From NCBI RefSeq assembly GCF_024832785.1, contig NZ_CP116615.1:1364001-1428000 (forward strand): a DNA stretch of 64,000 bases, written 5' to 3'. This stretch comes from Fontisphaera persica (GTDB lineage Bacteria; Verrucomicrobiota; Verrucomicrobiia; Limisphaerales; Fontisphaeraceae). Of the stretch, positions 62,288 through 64,000 are shown piece after piece. Each line of letters begins with the position of its first letter. The first letter of the stretch is position 1. A program made the position numbers and the translations under genes. Under the pieces are notes generated by a model that did no database searches, was not told the DNA's origin, and was given only the letters and a program-made list of their open reading frames with translations.

Positions 62288-63064
62288 ATGCGGGTCATCG
62301 GCTTGCAATACGACATCGTCTGGGAAAACAAAGCTGCCAATTTTCAAAAAGTGCGGCATCTGTTGGGGGAGGCTGCGCTCGGCCCCGACACCCTTGTGGT
62401 TTTGCCCGAAATGTTCGCCACTGGTTTTTCCATGCAGGTGGCACAGATTGCTGAACCGGCAGGCGGCCCGACGGAACAATTTCTCGCTCAACTCGCACGA
62501 GAGTATCAATGCACGGTTGTGGGCGGAAAAGTTTCACCCGGCAATCCTCCCTTGGGTCGCAATGAAGCCGTTATCTTTGACCCCCAAGGCCAATTGGCTG
62601 GCCGCTATGCCAAGCAACGCACGTTTAATCCAGGCGATGAGGGAAAGTATTATGAAAGCGGTTCTCAGACGGTGCTGATGCTCACCGGCTCATGGCGGTG
62701 GTCACCTTTTATTTGCTACGACCTGCGGTTCCCCGAGTTATTCCGGCGCGCGGCCAAAGAGGGGGCAGAGTTGTTTGTGATTATTGCCAACTGGCCGCTT
62801 GAGCGGATTGAACATTGGCAGATATTGCTGCGTGCTCGCGCCATTGAAAATCAGGCCTATGTGGTGGGGGTCAACCGATGTGGACGATCACCCAAGTTGG
62901 TCTATGGTGGACAGTCGTTGGTGATATCCCCCCGCGGTGAAGTGTTGGCCCAAGCAGGCGATGGGGAAGCAGTCTTAGCCGCAGACATCGAGCGGGAAAG
63001 CCTGTTGGAATATCGTCGTGATTTTCCCGTTTTGGCTGACCTGTTAATCAGTCCTCCCGGTTAA
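62288..63064 (+). CDS. carbon-nitrogen hydrolase, YafV/omega-amidase-like
   Basis: A 258-residue nitrilase-superfamily amidase. The Glu41-Lys109-Cys143 triad is visible: Leu-Pro-Glu-Met-Phe-Ala-Thr-Gly-Phe, Tyr-Ala-Lys-Gln-Arg, and Phe-Ile-Cys-Tyr-Asp-Leu-Arg-Phe-Pro. These match the Nit2/YafV group that hydrolyses 2-oxoglutaramate or 2-oxosuccinamate, removing by-products of transamination. The ATG at 62288 starts the usual Met-Arg-Val-Ile-Gly-Leu-Gln-Tyr-Asp-Ile; a GTG at 62282 adds two residues. It is divergent from the O-antigen ligase gene and convergent with the CDF gene, with a 4-bp gap. Confidence 0.92.
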   Translation: MRVIGLQYDIVWENKAANFQKVRHLLGEAALGPDTLVVLPEMFATGFSMQVAQIAEPAGGPTEQFLAQLAREYQCTVVGGKVSPGNPPLGRNEAVIFDPQGQLAGRYAKQRTFNPGDEGKYYESGSQTVLMLTGSWRWSPFICYDLRFPELFRRAAKEGAELFVIIANWPLERIEHWQILLRARAIENQAYVVGVNRCGRSPKLVYGGQSLVISPRGEVLAQAGDGEAVLAADIERESLLEYRRDFPVLADLLISPPG

Positions 63065-63068
63065 GCGG

Positions 63069-64000
63069 TCAAGCCGATTTGGGCGGCGGTTTGTTGGCTG
63101 ATGCGGGGGAGGCAGGAGAAGTGCGTTCCAACCGAGTGTCCTCCCAGGAACATGGATCCTCAATCGGCTCGAGATGCGTGAATATTGTGGCTGCTGGCAG
63201 GCGGGACCGCAAATCAGCTTCAAGTTTTTCAAGCCAGTCGTGCCCCTGTTGAACAGTCCAGGTGCCGGGCACCAAAACGTGCATGGAAATAAACCGGCGC
63301 ATTCCCGATTGCCGGGTGCGCAATGCGTGAAATTGCAAACCGGACTCTCGATAGGGTGACAAAACTTCCTGGATCACTTGCTGGTCCTCTACTGGCAGGG
63401 CTGTGTCCATCAGCCCCAGGATGGAACGCCGCACAATGAGCCAGCCTGTGCGAGTAATGTTGACTGCCATGGCGATGGCGATTAGGGGGTCCAACCATTG
63501 CCAACCCGTCAATCCTACCGCTCCTACACCCCCGATTACCGCTACCGAAGTCCAGACGTCTGTCATCAAGTGACTGGCATTAGCTTCCAAGGTGATGGAA
63601 CGATGCAGTCGGCCCGCACGGCCCAATACCATGGCCACCACCAAATTGATGCTGGATGCCAACACGCTGATGACCAATCCCAACCCCAAATCGTGCAGGG
63701 GCTGCGGGAATAGAAGCCGGTTAATGGCCGCCGCCGCAATACTCACCGCCGCCACCACAATCATCGTCCCTTCGGCGCCACTGGAGAAATACTCTGCCTT
63801 GCTATGCCCATAAGCATGGTCTTCATCCGGCGGGCGGGCAGCGATGGCCAGCACCACCAAAGCCATGATGGCCCCCGCTAGGTTGACCAGGGATTCTAAG
63901 GCGTCCGACAAAAGGCCGATGGAGCCAGTGACAAAAAATGCGCTGGTTTTTAATCCAATCGTCACTCCTGCCGCACCAATGGACAACCATGCGTATCGCG
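63069..64000 (-). CDS. cation diffusion facilitator transporter (5' end outside window)
   Basis: The frame runs off the window end, with [11 protein letters not shown] preceding the first TM, as in many CDF proteins. At least 309 residues are visible. CDF features are TM1-2 with Gly-Leu-Leu-Ser-Asp-Ala-Leu-Glu-Ser, [11 protein letters not shown] before TM3, and His-Leu-Met-Thr-Asp-Val-Trp in TM5, the metal-site HxxxD. The soluble C-terminal domain ends Pro-Pro-Lys-Ser-Ala. CDF proteins export Zn, Fe, Mn or Co against protons; the metal cannot be told here. Confidence 0.9.
   Translation of the reverse strand, partial: RYAWLSIGAAGVTIGLKTSAFFVTGSIGLLSDALESLVNLAGAIMALVVLAIAARPPDEDHAYGHSKAEYFSSGAEGTMIVVAAVSIAAAAINRLLFPQPLHDLGLGLVISVLASSINLVVAMVLGRAGRLHRSITLEANASHLMTDVWTSVAVIGGVGAVGLTGWQWLDPLIAIAMAVNITRTGWLIVRRSILGLMDTALPVEDQQVIQEVLSPYRESGLQFHALRTRQSGMRRFISMHVLVPGTWTVQQGHDWLEKLEADLRSRLPAATIFTHLEPIEDPCSWEDTRLERTSPASPASANKPPPKSA

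Overview
The window is a GC-rich bacterial chromosome segment that is almost entirely protein-coding. No rRNA, tRNA, CRISPR array, insertion sequence or prophage was recognised. The gene set suggests a free-living, polysaccharide-degrading, Gram-negative member of Verrucomicrobiota, perhaps the Pedosphaera/Limisphaera side. The reasons are a GH106-type glycosidase, a secreted FAD_oxidored protein with sugar-binding-like flanks, a very large Ig/PA14 surface protein, an O-antigen ligase with TPRs, and start codons that mostly lack a clear Shine-Dalgarno sequence. This placement is inference from gene content; no marker rRNA is present.

Layout. 1-429 is the 3' end of an unrecognised gene, convergent with avtA and a large secreted protein of unknown function (420-4365, minus). 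4512-18127 holds a small membrane-anchored protein, a secreted GH106-type glycosidase, a secreted prolyl oligopeptidase followed closely by a POT peptide transporter, ilvC (minus) behind a strong bidirectional terminator, a small lipoprotein, a GH28-like beta-helix protein, an M29 aminopeptidase and a VTC-domain protein. 18325-21086 is a secreted FAD-dependent oxidoreductase followed by an Rrf2 regulator. 21090-26621 is a minus-strand run: SGNH/TPR protein, HAD phosphatase, zinc alcohol dehydrogenase, LarA-like racemase; the last two overlap by 4 bp. 26737-30154 is a tight plus-strand run: LuxE-like, LuxC-like, QueD, [4Fe-4S] uracil-DNA glycosylase. 30151-32029 is a PiT phosphate transporter with its DUF47/PhoU-like partner. 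An aldo/keto-reductase-fold protein and a URO-D-family protein diverge at 33.4-33.6 kb. 35205-47000 encodes one 3931-residue secreted protein. 47341-64000 is mostly housekeeping: PaaI thioesterase, a helical-repeat protein, dnaE, a LOG-family gene, an M16 protease, pabB, an AEC transporter, hrpB, an O-antigen ligase, a nitrilase-family amidase and a CDF metal transporter cut by the window end.

How the parts work together. The secreted glycosidase-type and beta-helix proteins, the oxidoreductase and the giant PA14/Ig protein point to attack on and attachment to complex glycans. The secreted prolyl oligopeptidase plus peptide symporter, with the M29 aminopeptidase nearby, look like a peptide scavenging route. 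avtA and ilvC belong to branched-chain amino acid and alanine metabolism.

The observations most worth a second look are the LuxE/LuxC pair without luciferase, which keeps both catalytic cysteines and sits in a compact run with queD and udg; the nearly mirror-symmetric module architecture of the giant protein; the LarA-like/dehydrogenase pair with no NPN-cofactor genes in view; and an aldo/keto-reductase-fold protein that seems to lack two of four catalytic residues.
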